Of a DNA stretch of 64,000 nt, positions 36,434 to 45,430 are shown one piece after another (position 1 is the stretch's first letter; the number at the start of each line of letters is the position of its first letter). Source of the DNA: an uncultured Thiocystis sp. (lineage in GTDB: Bacteria > Pseudomonadota > Gammaproteobacteria > Chromatiales > Chromatiaceae); assembly GCF_903866365.1 (NCBI RefSeq), contig NZ_CAIPNF010000242.1:16865-80864 (forward strand), read 5' to 3'. The translations under genes and the position numbers were made by a program. The notes beneath the pieces are model-generated. The model saw only the letters and a program-made list of their open reading frames with translations. It was not told where the DNA came from and did not search any database.

Positions 36434-36856
36434 TTAGGCAGCGTCCTCATGCGAACCACCGGCCTTGACATGGAGCGAGTACAACATATCCTCGTCGGCG
36501 ATATGGTCGATCAGCCAGTCCTGCGTGATATCCAGGGCGCGATCGGCGAGATCCTGACTTGGACCGAACATCATGAGGTCATTGTCGAGTTCTTCCAGAT
36601 GCCGGAAGAATCGGGCGTGCAGCCTCAGATGTTCTTTCAGGCCAGGATAGCGATGCTTGCGCATGAACGCCTCTTCGGTCTGGAAATGCTGCCCGGCGTA
36701 TTCCCGCATGAACGTCATGGCCTCGATGACGGCGTTTTTTCCCTCGCGATCGAGAATCTCTTCATAGAGGCGATGCGCGGCGTTGAAAAACCCTTGGTGC
36801 TGCCGATCGATCTCGGCGATGCCGACAAGGTATATGTCTGACCAGTCTCTTAACAT
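36434..36856 (-). CDS. Bacteriohemerythrin
   Basis: This 140-residue four-helix bundle is predicted to bind oxygen at a di-iron site. All ligands are present in order: His20, His57 and Glu61 (HFQTE), His76 and His80 (HLRLH), then His118 and Asp123 (HIADED). There is no signal peptide, so it is cytoplasmic. Such proteins store or sense oxygen, and this fits a microaerophilic organism with a bd oxidase. It is monocistronic. Confidence 0.95.
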   Translation of the reverse strand: MLRDWSDIYLVGIAEIDRQHQGFFNAAHRLYEEILDREGKNAVIEAMTFMREYAGQHFQTEEAFMRKHRYPGLKEHLRLHARFFRHLEELDNDLMMFGPSQDLADRALDITQDWLIDHIADEDMLYSLHVKAGGSHEDAA

Positions 36857-37077
36857 AGACCACCTTCATCTTTGAGCATTCGGTATCGGCTTGCGATCAT
36901 AGCCTGTTTGCGCCGCGTCCAACAATGCGGTCAAGTCGGATGACCTACCCCGAGCGCCCCATCGCTCAGGCGCGCGAGTGATCCGGGACGAAAAAAGAAT
37001 CACACACGACGTGATCGTTTTGCTACAGTTATGCCATCGGGATCGTGGATTCCCGCCAACCTTGGAGAAACCGTATC

Positions 37078-37434
37078 GTGGAACCTGAATTTACCTCACT
37101 CACTCGACGGATCGGGAGCCGTCTTCGCGCCGAACGGCAGCGCCGCGGCTGGTCCTTGAGCGAACTGTCCGCACGCACCGCTGACCAATTGTCCAAATCC
37201 AGGATCAGCAACTACGAGCAGGGAATTCGTCGGATGGGGCTGGAAGCGGCGCATCAGATCGCGGCGGCCCTGGAAACCGTCTCGCCGGCCTGGTTGCTGT
37301 TGCTGGACGAATGCAACCCGCTCAGCGATGACGAGTTACGCCTCCTGCGGGGCTTCCGTGCATTGGACGAAAACGGCCAGCGTCAATTGCTCGAGATGGC
37401 GCAAGTCCCGCCGTCCGACGAATCCTCGACATAA
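37078..37434 (+). CDS. XRE-family transcriptional regulator
   Basis: This 118-residue protein has a helix-turn-helix covering about residues 9-65 (GSRLRAERQRRGWSLSELSART, then SKSRISNYEQGIR). A short C-terminal helical region (LSDDELRLLRGFRALDENGQRQLLEMA) resembles the tail of many small phage-like regulators. I prefer the GTG at 37078, with GGAGA about 9 bases upstream; an in-frame GTG at 37045 is an alternative. Its target is unknown. No phage genes adjoin it. Confidence 0.85.
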   Translation: MEPEFTSLTRRIGSRLRAERQRRGWSLSELSARTADQLSKSRISNYEQGIRRMGLEAAHQIAAALETVSPAWLLLLDECNPLSDDELRLLRGFRALDENGQRQLLEMAQVPPSDESST

Positions 37435-37557
37435 CTCCCCTCCCCCGGTGGCGGATCAGTCGATCCGCCATCCCCAGCGCCGGCACGTGCTCCGTGCCCG
37501 CTCCCGATCGAGACCCGTCGACGTCAACCATGCTTTGTTCTTCATTTGGAGGAATCC

Positions 37558-38343
37558 ATGCGCCAACCGATTTGCATGCTCATGCTCGTCTTGCTCGCGA
37601 TTGGTACCACCGTTCAAGCCGAGGTCCAGACCCGGGCGGTCACGTATGACGATGAGGGTACGCCGCTGACCGGCCATCTGTTTTGGGATGACGCCATCGC
37701 TGGAAAACGCCCCGGCATCCTGGTGATTCACGAGTGGTGGGGGCTGAACGACTATGCGAAACAGCGCGCGCGCATGCTTGCCGAACTGGGCTATGTGGCT
37801 TTTGCCCTGGACATGTACGGCAGCGATCACGTCACCGATCAGCGCGGACAGGCCAGCGAGTGGATGCAGGAAATCACCGCGGACGTCGATCTCTGGCGCC
37901 AGCGCGCGGGCCTGGGCCTTGAGCAACTGAAAGCGAGCGCGCTCGTCGATGCCGATAACATCGCGGCGATCGGCTATTGCTTCGGCGGCGGCACCCTGTT
38001 GCAGATGGCCTATGGCGGGACCGATCTCAAAGGGATCGTCAGCTTTCACGGCTCGCTGCCGGCCGCGCCAGAGGAGGCCGAGGGCAAGATCAAGCCAAAG
38101 CTCCTGATTCAGCATGGGCAGGCGGATACCTTCGTCGCCCCGGAGGTGGTGGCGAACTTCCAGAATCGACTGGAGGCGGCGGGTGCCAACTGGGAGATGA
38201 ACATCTATGGCGGCGCGCGCCACGGCTTCACGAACCCCAAGGCCAGCGAATACGGCATGGACAATCTGGGCTACGACGCCCAGGCCGACGCCCGCTCCTG
38301 GCAGCGGATGCAGGTCTTTTTCTACGAACTCTTTGGCGGCTGA
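37558..38343 (+). CDS. Dienelactone hydrolase family protein, exported
   Basis: This 261-residue alpha/beta hydrolase has a signal peptide (cleavage after TTVQA). The catalytic triad is visible: Cys141 in GYCFGGG, Asp190 in QHGQAD and His222 in GARHGF. The DLH-type HEWWGLNDY motif surrounds the oxyanion region. True dienelactone hydrolases act in chloroaromatic breakdown, but exported members have unknown substrates. A strong GGAGGA site precedes the ATG. It stands alone. Confidence 0.92.
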   Translation: MRQPICMLMLVLLAIGTTVQAEVQTRAVTYDDEGTPLTGHLFWDDAIAGKRPGILVIHEWWGLNDYAKQRARMLAELGYVAFALDMYGSDHVTDQRGQASEWMQEITADVDLWRQRAGLGLEQLKASALVDADNIAAIGYCFGGGTLLQMAYGGTDLKGIVSFHGSLPAAPEEAEGKIKPKLLIQHGQADTFVAPEVVANFQNRLEAAGANWEMNIYGGARHGFTNPKASEYGMDNLGYDAQADARSWQRMQVFFYELFGG

Positions 38344-38424
38344 GCGCATGAAGAAAGTGTCCATCGATACATTCCCGATTTGACCGGCACAAGACCAGCC
38401 ACACCCGGATACCGCGCACGGCGC

Positions 38425-38459
38425 CCTGGGATCGGCGAGCTGTCCTCGGCGATCCCAGG
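38425..38459. repeat. Palindromic intergenic repeat, family 1, compact copy
   Basis: CCTGGGATCGGCGAG and CTCGGCGATCCCAGG are separated by 5 bases. The arms match those at 27995-28068, differing by one base. It lies between convergent genes and may also serve as a terminator. Confidence 0.75.
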
Positions 38460-38470
38460 AGACGCGGAGG

Positions 38471-39775
38471 TCAGAAGACCTTGACGAGCTCCAGTCCGAG
38501 CAGATGCGCATCCATCGAGTAATCGCCATTGAGCGCATCCGTGCCATTGAGTGCGCCGCCGGGGAGATAACGGGTATCGCCGCGATAGTCGCGATCCTGT
38601 GCGACCACGTACATGTAGCCCGCCTCCAGCGAATACCCCTGCCCCAGTGCTTGGGCGAGACCGAGACTGAACAGGTGACGGTTATTATCCGGCACCCGGG
38701 CGCTGAAGCGATCGTCTCCCTGGCCGGTTTCATCGTAGGCATAGCCGACGCGCAACTGAGTCTCGGGGCGCAATTGGTAGGTGGCGCCAAGGCGATAGGC
38801 GTTGGCGTCATCCCATTGATTGGAGTCGGTGAAGATGGGCGCGCCGGTGTTTTTCCCCTTGATCTTGAGTTCCTTGAATTCGCTCCAGCCGGTGCGCGTC
38901 ACGTCGAACTCCACGGCCAATCGATCGTCGACGGCGTAGCGCACGCCGATTTGCAGCCGCCAGGGCAGATCGAGATCCAACTCAGCCTCCTGCGTCGGCG
39001 CCAAGCGTCCGAGTGCGACCAGGGTCGGGCTGAGCGCCCGGTAATCGCCTTCGAGCGCAAGGGTCGCGGCCGAACGGAAGGCACCGCCCAGACTCCAGGC
39101 GCCGTGACGGTAGAGCGCGCTGAGATTGAAGCCTAAGCCAGTCCCCTCGCCGTCGCCGCGGAGTTCCCCGGCGGTCGAATCGAGCTGTGCGGTCTTGGCC
39201 CAGTAAATGTCCAGCCCGCCGGAGAGGCTCAGATCGTCGGTCACGCGATAGGTCGCGGTCGGGCTGAAGTCCAGAATCTCCAGTTTGCTGGCGGTCGGAT
39301 GATTGCCGCGCGGAACCTTAGGGTTGAGCGGCGGCGGGACCGGCAGCTTGACGGTGCCGCTCACCGCCGGAAAGGTGCCATCCCGCCAGCGCGTCTCAAG
39401 CCCGAACGGAGCCGTCAGGCCCAGACCGAGCCGCCACTGGTCGTTGAGCCTGAACATGCCCTGGAACATCGGCCCCGCCAACCAATCCGCGCCCTGACTA
39501 TCGTGTTCGCCACTGGCGGTTTCGACGCTAAAACCGGGACCGATCACGATCGTCCCGAGAGACAGGCTGGAGGCGTCATGGAAACCCATGGCGGCCGGAT
39601 TGTAGGGGAAGGCGCCCGTTTCGTTGGGGTTCGCGACCATCGCGTTGGCGGTTCCCAAGCCGGCAGTGGAGGCTTCGGGCAGCGAAAAACCGGCCGCGCC
39701 GGCTGGATTCTGGACACCCACCGCGCTGGCCGCCAGGATGAAACCGATCGAGCGTGTGAGCCGGTGCTTGAGCAT
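38471..39775 (-). CDS. FadL/OmpP1-family outer membrane transporter
   Basis: This 434-residue outer membrane beta-barrel probably takes up fatty acids or other hydrophobic compounds. It has a signal peptide ending NPAGAAGF. The family N-terminus is present: GFSLPEASTAGLGTANA and then the NPAAMGF hatch motif. Alternating amphipathic strands follow, with a terminal aromatic residue (ELVKVF). I chose ATG 39775, 8 bases after GAGGA; the frame is open 5 codons further. A LysR-type regulator is divergent 129 bp away. Confidence 0.9.
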   Translation of the reverse strand: MLKHRLTRSIGFILAASAVGVQNPAGAAGFSLPEASTAGLGTANAMVANPNETGAFPYNPAAMGFHDASSLSLGTIVIGPGFSVETASGEHDSQGADWLAGPMFQGMFRLNDQWRLGLGLTAPFGLETRWRDGTFPAVSGTVKLPVPPPLNPKVPRGNHPTASKLEILDFSPTATYRVTDDLSLSGGLDIYWAKTAQLDSTAGELRGDGEGTGLGFNLSALYRHGAWSLGGAFRSAATLALEGDYRALSPTLVALGRLAPTQEAELDLDLPWRLQIGVRYAVDDRLAVEFDVTRTGWSEFKELKIKGKNTGAPIFTDSNQWDDANAYRLGATYQLRPETQLRVGYAYDETGQGDDRFSARVPDNNRHLFSLGLAQALGQGYSLEAGYMYVVAQDRDYRGDTRYLPGGALNGTDALNGDYSMDAHLLGLELVKVF

Positions 39776-39904
39776 GAGACGTTTCCTCAAAAATCATGAT
39801 TTTTTATTCGGTTTTTAGGCGAGTAAAACTGAAACTATATCGTCACGAGCGTCTATGATATAAACATTTTCTATGTAGGCATCTCATAATAGAGTGGCAT
39901 CTCG

Positions 39905-40813
39905 ATGGCTGATCGCAGGCTACAGGTGTTTCATACGGTCGCGCGGCTGCTGAGTTTTACCAAGGCCGCGCAAACGCTCCACATGACTCAACCAGCGGTG
40001 ACCTTCCAGGTTCGCCAACTGGAGGAACACTTCAACACTCGATTGTTCGACCGCACCCATAACCGCATCAGTCTCACCGATGCCGGCCGCAAGGTTTGCG
40101 AATCGGCCGACCGCATCTTCGAACTCTACGCGGAAATGGAAAACGCGGTCTGCGGGATCACCGGCCAGATCAGCGGCGTGCTCACCATCGGCGCCAGCAC
40201 CACGATCGCCGAGTACATGCTGCCCCCGCTGCTCGGGGACTTCAAGGAGCGCTATCCGGATGTCGCCATCCATCTCAAGGTCTCCAATACCGAAGGGATC
40301 GTGTCGATGGTGGAGAATAATGCCATCGATCTGGGGGTCGTGGAGGCTCCGGTCGCCAACAAAAATCTGGTGGTGGAGATCTGCAAACGCGATTCGCTGG
40401 TAGCGATCATGCACCCCAGTCACCCGCTCGCCGCGCTCCAGCAAGTGACGTTCGAGCAACTGCTGGAATACCCCTTCATTTGTCGCGAGGAGGGCTCCGG
40501 AACCCGCGAAGTCATCAGCGATCATTTACAGCATCAACCCGAAGGTCATTCGACCCTGAAGATCGCCATGGAACTGGGTAGCCCGGAGGCGCTCAAGGGT
40601 GCGGTCGAGGCTGGCATGGGCGTCTCCGTGGTTTCCGGGACGACCATCCAAAAGGAGTTGAAGCTGGGAACCCTGGTCGCGCTCCCCTTGGATCCGCCGC
40701 TGGACCGGCCCTTTTCCTTCGTGCATCAGAAGCAGAAATTCCGTCTGCGCGTGATGGAGGAACTTCTGGAATTCGCCCGCGACTATTGCCGCCATCAATG
40801 CAAACGCACATAA
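39905..40813 (+). CDS. LysR-family transcriptional regulator (CysL/YeiE-like)
   Basis: This 302-residue protein has an N-terminal winged HTH: LQVFHTVARLLSFTKAAQTL, then MTQPAVTFQVRQLEEHFNTRLFDR. The substrate-binding domain begins at about residue 92 (GVLTIGASTTIAEYMLPPLLG) and has the REEGSGTR effector loop. This loop and the overall pattern resemble regulators of sulfur or CO2-fixation genes (CysB/CysL/CbbR-like). The target is unknown. The divergent FadL gene is one candidate. Confidence 0.9.
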   Translation: MADRRLQVFHTVARLLSFTKAAQTLHMTQPAVTFQVRQLEEHFNTRLFDRTHNRISLTDAGRKVCESADRIFELYAEMENAVCGITGQISGVLTIGASTTIAEYMLPPLLGDFKERYPDVAIHLKVSNTEGIVSMVENNAIDLGVVEAPVANKNLVVEICKRDSLVAIMHPSHPLAALQQVTFEQLLEYPFICREEGSGTREVISDHLQHQPEGHSTLKIAMELGSPEALKGAVEAGMGVSVVSGTTIQKELKLGTLVALPLDPPLDRPFSFVHQKQKFRLRVMEELLEFARDYCRHQCKRT

Positions 40814-40892
40814 TCCGCTCCCGCGCAGTCCGGTTGTCATCCCGCCACGCTTGTCGTCAGACCGAGCGCAATCTTACACGCGGACGATCGAG

Positions 40893-41291
40893 ATGCTGAA
40901 ACGGACCCTGGAATCCGCCGATGGCGTAACCCTTGCGAAGATCTTCCAGAAGCTGTCCCCCGCCGACCGCCAGACGCTGCTCGCCTTCGCGGACTTTCTG
41001 GCGCAGCGCGCCCAACCCGCAGACTCCGGCGAAACGCCACCGCGAGAGCCACGGTCGCTGCCGCGTCCAGACACCGAAAGCGTGGTCGGAGCGATCAAGC
41101 GCCTGTCGCACACCTACGACATGCTTGAGCGCGGAGCGCTGCTCAACGAGACTTCGGCCCTGATGTCCGCTCACGTTCTGCAGGGCCGCGCTGCTGTCGT
41201 CGTCATCGATGAACTGGAAGCGCTGTTCGCCCGTCATTATCAGGATTATCGGGTCAAGCACGACGCGCGCGACGAGCCGCCCTCCCAATGA
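40893..41291 (+). CDS. Conserved-looking hypothetical protein
   Basis: I do not recognise this 132-residue protein. It is soluble and largely helical, with an N-terminal charged region and a Pro-rich linker (RAQPADSGETPPREP). A C-terminal block reads TESVVGAIKRLSHTYDMLER, then ALLNETSALMSAHVLQG. I start at ATG 40893; a TTG at 40851 would add 14 residues. Its end overlaps a decayed transporter fragment on the other strand, suggesting a rearranged junction. Confidence 0.6.
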   Translation: MLKRTLESADGVTLAKIFQKLSPADRQTLLAFADFLAQRAQPADSGETPPREPRSLPRPDTESVVGAIKRLSHTYDMLERGALLNETSALMSAHVLQGRAAVVVIDELEALFARHYQDYRVKHDARDEPPSQ

Positions 41292-41505
41292 ATACTATCG
41301 GCACCGTGAACAGCGCCCACCAGAGGGACACGGAGAGAAAGGAGGCGCGGACCGCCTCGCCGGGGCCGGCAAGGCCGAACCAATCCGGGTTTTTGACCAT
41401 CAGCACATTGACGGCGAACAGCAGGCCTCCGCCCACATAGCCCAGCGCGTAGCCGAAGGCCGAAACAAGGTCGAATTCGCGCGCGCTGGAGACGTCGTCG
41501 CAAAG
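41254..41505 (-). pseudogene. Fragment of a UMF1/Atg22-type MFS transporter
   Basis: About 83 residues read FDLVSAFGYALGYVGGGLL, then NPDWFGLAGPGEAVRASFL and LWWALFTVPIVF. This is the characteristic helix 4-6 region of the UMF1 family of MFS transporters. Both the first third and the C-terminal half of the gene are missing. It overlaps the 3' end of the hypothetical gene on the plus strand by 38 bp. The remaining bases up to 41745 hold nothing recognisable. Confidence 0.7.
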
Positions 41506-41745
41506 GCGGAATTGGCCCAGTCGTAAAGTGCCCAGGCCAAGACCGGGCGACGCATCAGGATGGTGGACACTTGAGTTCACACGCCCGCGGTAGACTGCAA
41601 TCGAATATTCGGAATGATAGCCGCCGTCACCGCGCCCCGCTGGAAATACTCCGCTTGGAATCGCTTTGCTCTTTGCGTCGCTCACCAGGATTGACGCGGC
41701 GCGGTTTCGCACCCTTGACCATCGGATCTTGCTAAAGTAGCTGCC

Positions 41746-43446
41746 ATGGAATTAGACAGCTTCGTTCTCTCCGCCATCGTGCTGCTGACCGCGGCGGCGC
41801 TCGCTGTCACCCTGTTCAAGCATCTCGGGCTCGGGTCGATTCTGGGGTTGCTGGTCGCCGGCATCGTCGTCGGTCCCTATTCGCCCGGACCCAATGTCAC
41901 CCCGCATGTCGAGGATGTTCGCCATTTCACCGAACTGGGCGTGGTGCTGCTGCTGTTCGTGATCGGTCTGGAGATGCAGCCCAAGCGTCTCTGGGCGCTG
42001 CGCCGGGAGGTTTTCGGGTTGGGGACCGTGCAGATTCTGCTGTGCGGCGGCGCCATCGCGGCCTATATCTCCTTCTATCAAGCCTCCTGGCAGGCGGCGC
42101 TGCTGATCGGGCTGACCATGGCGCTGTCGTCGACCGCGCTGGTCATGCAATTGCTCCACGAACGCGGCGATATCGCGACCCGCCATGGCAACGCCGCCTT
42201 TGCCGTGCTCCTGATGCAGGATCTCGCCGTGGTGCCCCTGCTCGCCCTGGTGCCGCTCTTTTCGGATCTGGGCGCCGCCGCCAACGCCGCGCCCTGGTGG
42301 GAGCAGTTCCTCATGGTCATCGCCATGATCGGGATGGTCCTGATCCTCGGCCGCTATGTCCTACCCTTCGCGCTGGAGCGTCTGCTGCGTCAGAACAATC
42401 GGGATGCCTTTGCGCTGGTGGTGCTGCTATCGGTCTTTCTCGCCGCCGGCGCCATGCACAAAGCGGGGCTCTCGATGGCCCTTGGCGCCTTTCTGATGGG
42501 GATGCTGCTCTCCTCCACGCGCTTCAGCTTCCAGATCCAGGCCCACATCGAGCCCTTCAAGGGACTCCTGATGAGCCTCTTCTTCGTCGCCGTCGGCATG
42601 TCCATCGATCTGCCCGCCATTGCCGCGCAGCCCTGGCTGCTGACCCAGCATGTCCTGGTGATCCTGGCGATCAAGCTGGCCGTGCTGTTTCTGATCGCCC
42701 TGATCTTCGGGCTGCCCCGCGGGATCGCGACCCGACTCGCGTTCCTGCTCGCGCAGAGCGGCGAATTCGGCTTCGTGCTGTTCGGTTCCGCCAAGCTTTT
42801 AGGGGTGATCGACGAGGCCACCTTTGTCATCGCCGTCAGCGTCATCTCGGTCAGCATGCTGCTCACGCCGCTGCTGGTGCGGATCGGCGACACACTGGCC
42901 ATCCGCACAGAGCGTCGCACCGCGCCCCCCCTGTGCTTCGACCAAGAAGCGACCGGCATCACCTCCCAGGGACGGGTCGTGGTGGCCGGTTATGGGCGCG
43001 TGGGACATACCATCGCCACCCTGCTGGAAGTGAACAATATCCCGTACATCGCCTTCGACACCAATCCGGCGCATGTCGAACGGGGCGAACGGGACGGACG
43101 CGCGGTGTATTACGGCGATATCGGCGATCTGGAACTGCTCACCGCCGCCCAGATCGAGGATGCCTCGCTGGTGATTCTGACCATCGATCACGGTCCGACC
43201 GCACTGCGAGCCGTCTCGCACATCCGGATGAACTATCCGCGGGTGCCAGTCATCGCGCGGGCGCGCGATCTGGAAGCCTGTGCCAGTCTGATCCGCGCGG
43301 GCGCGACCCGCGCCTATCCCGAGGCGATCGAAAGCAGTCTGCGCCTCGGGGCGGAGGCACTGGAGATGCTCGGCGTGCCGACAGACGATGTGGACAACCT
43401 GTTACAGGGCGTGCGCAGCCAGGGCTATGCGCCGGTGGTCGATTAA
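41746..43446 (+). CDS. Kef-type monovalent cation:proton antiporter with RCK domain
   Basis: This 566-residue CPA2-family antiporter probably exports potassium in exchange for protons. About twelve helices cover residues 5-385, including LGSILGLLVAGIVVGP and GLTMALSSTALVMQLL. A C-terminal TrkA-N/RCK domain follows: RVVVAGYGRVGHTIATLL is a Rossmann GxGxxG, then VYYGDIGDLELL. This architecture is KefB/KefC-like. Neither a KefF/KefG ancillary gene nor a clear glutathione site was seen, so the symbol is left open. Confidence 0.92.
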   Translation: MELDSFVLSAIVLLTAAALAVTLFKHLGLGSILGLLVAGIVVGPYSPGPNVTPHVEDVRHFTELGVVLLLFVIGLEMQPKRLWALRREVFGLGTVQILLCGGAIAAYISFYQASWQAALLIGLTMALSSTALVMQLLHERGDIATRHGNAAFAVLLMQDLAVVPLLALVPLFSDLGAAANAAPWWEQFLMVIAMIGMVLILGRYVLPFALERLLRQNNRDAFALVVLLSVFLAAGAMHKAGLSMALGAFLMGMLLSSTRFSFQIQAHIEPFKGLLMSLFFVAVGMSIDLPAIAAQPWLLTQHVLVILAIKLAVLFLIALIFGLPRGIATRLAFLLAQSGEFGFVLFGSAKLLGVIDEATFVIAVSVISVSMLLTPLLVRIGDTLAIRTERRTAPPLCFDQEATGITSQGRVVVAGYGRVGHTIATLLEVNNIPYIAFDTNPAHVERGERDGRAVYYGDIGDLELLTAAQIEDASLVILTIDHGPTALRAVSHIRMNYPRVPVIARARDLEACASLIRAGATRAYPEAIESSLRLGAEALEMLGVPTDDVDNLLQGVRSQGYAPVVD

Positions 43447-43593
43447 AGCGCGTCCAGAGTGATAAAGCGTACTTTCGCGGATTGGCCATCACCTTGAGCA
43501 AGCCGCTGCTCTGACGGTACTGATGTTCGACGACACGATCCAGGAGAAGCACTGGACGGATGAGAGCGAGCTGATTGGCTGGCAATCGGTGCA

Positions 43594-43629
43594 TAAAAAA
43601 TCGCCCCGTTTCGATGACGAAACGGGGCG
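43594..43629 (-). terminator. Intrinsic terminator of VPLPA-CTERM gene 3
   Basis: CGCCCCGTTTCG and CGAAACGGGGCG form a perfect 12-bp stem around ATGA. On the minus strand a T-run follows, placing it about 80 bases after the VPLPA-CTERM gene 3 stop. The rest of 43447-43710 shows no gene. Confidence 0.92.
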
Positions 43630-43710
43630 GTCCAATCGGATCGTTCCGGCGATCACAACTAGCAAAGTGCCAGTTGGTTAGCCGTTCGGTGCGATGCTTG
43701 CAATACTCGG

Positions 43711-44310
43711 TTACGCAGGCTTGCGACGATAGCCGATGCCAGCCACACCAAACAGAGCGGAGCCGAAGAGCCAGACGGCGGCTGGTAGCGGGACCGGGGC
43801 GGCTGAATAGGTGAAGGTCGCGCTGATCGTGGCGCCATTATTCCGACCTGGATTTAGCTTGTAGTAACCTTTGTTGAAGTCTGCGTCATTAAGTGTGATC
43901 GAGAGCAATCCGCCGCTTCCGAAGGTCAAATTGAGGGGATTGTTCCAATCGACGTTGCCTGTCTGTGTCTGCAATAACCAGAGCCAATTCACGGAGCCGA
44001 AGCTTGTGCCGGAGAGATTGCCCGAAGTCAGCGGATTGGTGAAATTGAAGGCGGCGGCGATCGAGCTTGAAGCGAGGTCATCGTTTTGGAGCGAACCCTC
44101 GTTCGTCCAGATGTCGAACAGGTCGACGGTGGTCGACTGGCCGACGTCCAGATCGAAGGTGAAGTTGCCCGGGTTCGGAGCGACCTGAATCACCAGTCCC
44201 GGATCGCTAAATGCGGAGCCGGAGAGGTTGAAACTCCCGGAAAAGGTTGCAGCCCCGGCGATGCCAGGTACGCTAAGAGCTGTCGCTAAGGCAAATGTTG
44301 CAAGTTTCAT
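43711..44310 (-). CDS. VPLPA-CTERM secreted protein 3
   Basis: This 199-residue protein has a signal peptide ending GIAGAATF. The extracellular beta-rich domain is Asn/Ser/Gly-rich (FSGSFNLSGSAF, then NWLWLLQTQTGNVDWNNP) and is not related to the other two VPLPA proteins. The sorting tail is a textbook VPLPAAVWLFGSALFGVAG followed by IGYRRKPA. It should be processed by XrtD. It has its own promoter candidate and terminator, so it is a single-gene unit. Confidence 0.93.
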   Translation of the reverse strand: MKLATFALATALSVPGIAGAATFSGSFNLSGSAFSDPGLVIQVAPNPGNFTFDLDVGQSTTVDLFDIWTNEGSLQNDDLASSSIAAAFNFTNPLTSGNLSGTSFGSVNWLWLLQTQTGNVDWNNPLNLTFGSGGLLSITLNDADFNKGYYKLNPGRNNGATISATFTYSAAPVPLPAAVWLFGSALFGVAGIGYRRKPA

Positions 44311-44764
44311 AGATGCACCTCGAAGTTAGGTATTTGTAATATTGGAGAAGGCAGTACGGTCCATTAATCAATGATTAGGGTCACCCCAAGAACGTCGTCC
44401 GGGATCTCCGTCTTCTATTGATATCCGGAAGCTGAACGTCGAGCGTTACTTCCATCAAAGCTTTAGCAAATTTAGCGCCAAAAATAAAATCACAAATAAT
44501 CAATGTGTTATATGCACAAGCAAACTGTCGATTGTCACAAAGTTGAGACAGCCTAATTGGCATGATTTTTTTATTTTTTAAAATCAAAAAGATGACCAAG
44601 ATTAATGTCACTCTTTTGAGACGTGAGACGTTCATTTTTGTTACACCCAGCGAAACTGTCTATTATAGACCGACACTCGGTAGTGAATTTATTGCCGTTG
44701 ACGCCTAAACTCAGTAGGCTCATCAGCCGCTTCATTATCACGAGATCGGGAGAACCCGCCAGAC
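44311..44764. other. AT-rich divergent promoter region (VPLPA gene 3 / pcm)
   Basis: This 454-base spacer is markedly AT-rich between about 44460 and 44640. It holds the sigma-54-type site for VPLPA gene 3 and presumably the pcm promoter. No gene or structured RNA was recognised. Confidence 0.6.
44465..44480 (-). promoter_or_regulatory. Sigma-54 (-24/-12) promoter candidate, VPLPA-CTERM gene 3
   Basis: On the minus strand the site reads TGGCGCTAAATTTGCT: TGGCnC, then TTGCT, with GG and GC 10 bases apart. It lies about 155 bases upstream of the start codon in an AT-rich context. Confidence 0.72.
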
Positions 44765-45430
44765 ATGGATAACCGCTTCGACCTTGCCCGTTTCAATATG
44801 ATCCAGCAACAGATTCGTCCTTGGGACGTGCTCGACGAGCACGTCCTGGACGCAATGTCCGCGATCGCGCGCGAGGCCTTCGTGCCCGACGCCTATCGCG
44901 GGCTGGCCTACGCGGATATCGAGGCGCCGATCGGCGCGGGGACGAGCATGCTCGCCCCGAAAGTCGTCGGCCGTCTGTTGCAGGCGCTCGACGTGCGGCC
45001 CGGCGAAAAGGTGCTGGAGATCGGAACCGGAACTGGCTATGTCACGGCCTGCCTGAGCCGGCTGGGCGGGCGTGCGATCAGCATCGAGATCGACCCGACG
45101 CTGGCCGCCGCGGCCCGCGAACGTCTGGCGGCACTGAAGTTCGAGGGCGTCGAGGTGCGCGAGGGGGACGGCCTGGCCGGCCCCGTCACGGGCGGTCCGT
45201 TCGAGGCGATCGCCATCACGGGCTCGATGCCGACGGACGCCTCGCTGCCGATGCTCCAGGATCAACTCTCGGTGGGCGGGCGTCTGTTCTGCATCGTCGG
45301 CGAGGAGCCGGTCATGGAGGCGCTGCTGATCACCCGACTCGACGGTCGAAATTTCAGCCGCGAGACACTCTTTGAGACCTGCGTGCCGTCCCTGGCCAAG
45401 GTCGTGGAGCCCGAAGGCTTTGTTTTTTAA
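44765..45430 (+). CDS. pcm: Protein-L-isoaspartate O-methyltransferase family protein
   Basis: This 221-residue SAM-dependent methyltransferase should repair isoaspartyl residues in damaged proteins. The SAM motif VLEIGTGTGYVTACLSRL and the substrate-side IEAPIGAGTSMLAPKVVGR are present. EAIAITGSMP replaces the usual post-I motif. The family branch is the one often encoded near TolC-type genes; here a tolC-like gene is 5 kb away with genes in between. Its stop codon interleaves with that of convergent glgX (4-bp overlap). Confidence 0.9.
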   Translation: MDNRFDLARFNMIQQQIRPWDVLDEHVLDAMSAIAREAFVPDAYRGLAYADIEAPIGAGTSMLAPKVVGRLLQALDVRPGEKVLEIGTGTGYVTACLSRLGGRAISIEIDPTLAAAARERLAALKFEGVEVREGDGLAGPVTGGPFEAIAITGSMPTDASLPMLQDQLSVGGRLFCIVGEEPVMEALLITRLDGRNFSRETLFETCVPSLAKVVEPEGFVF

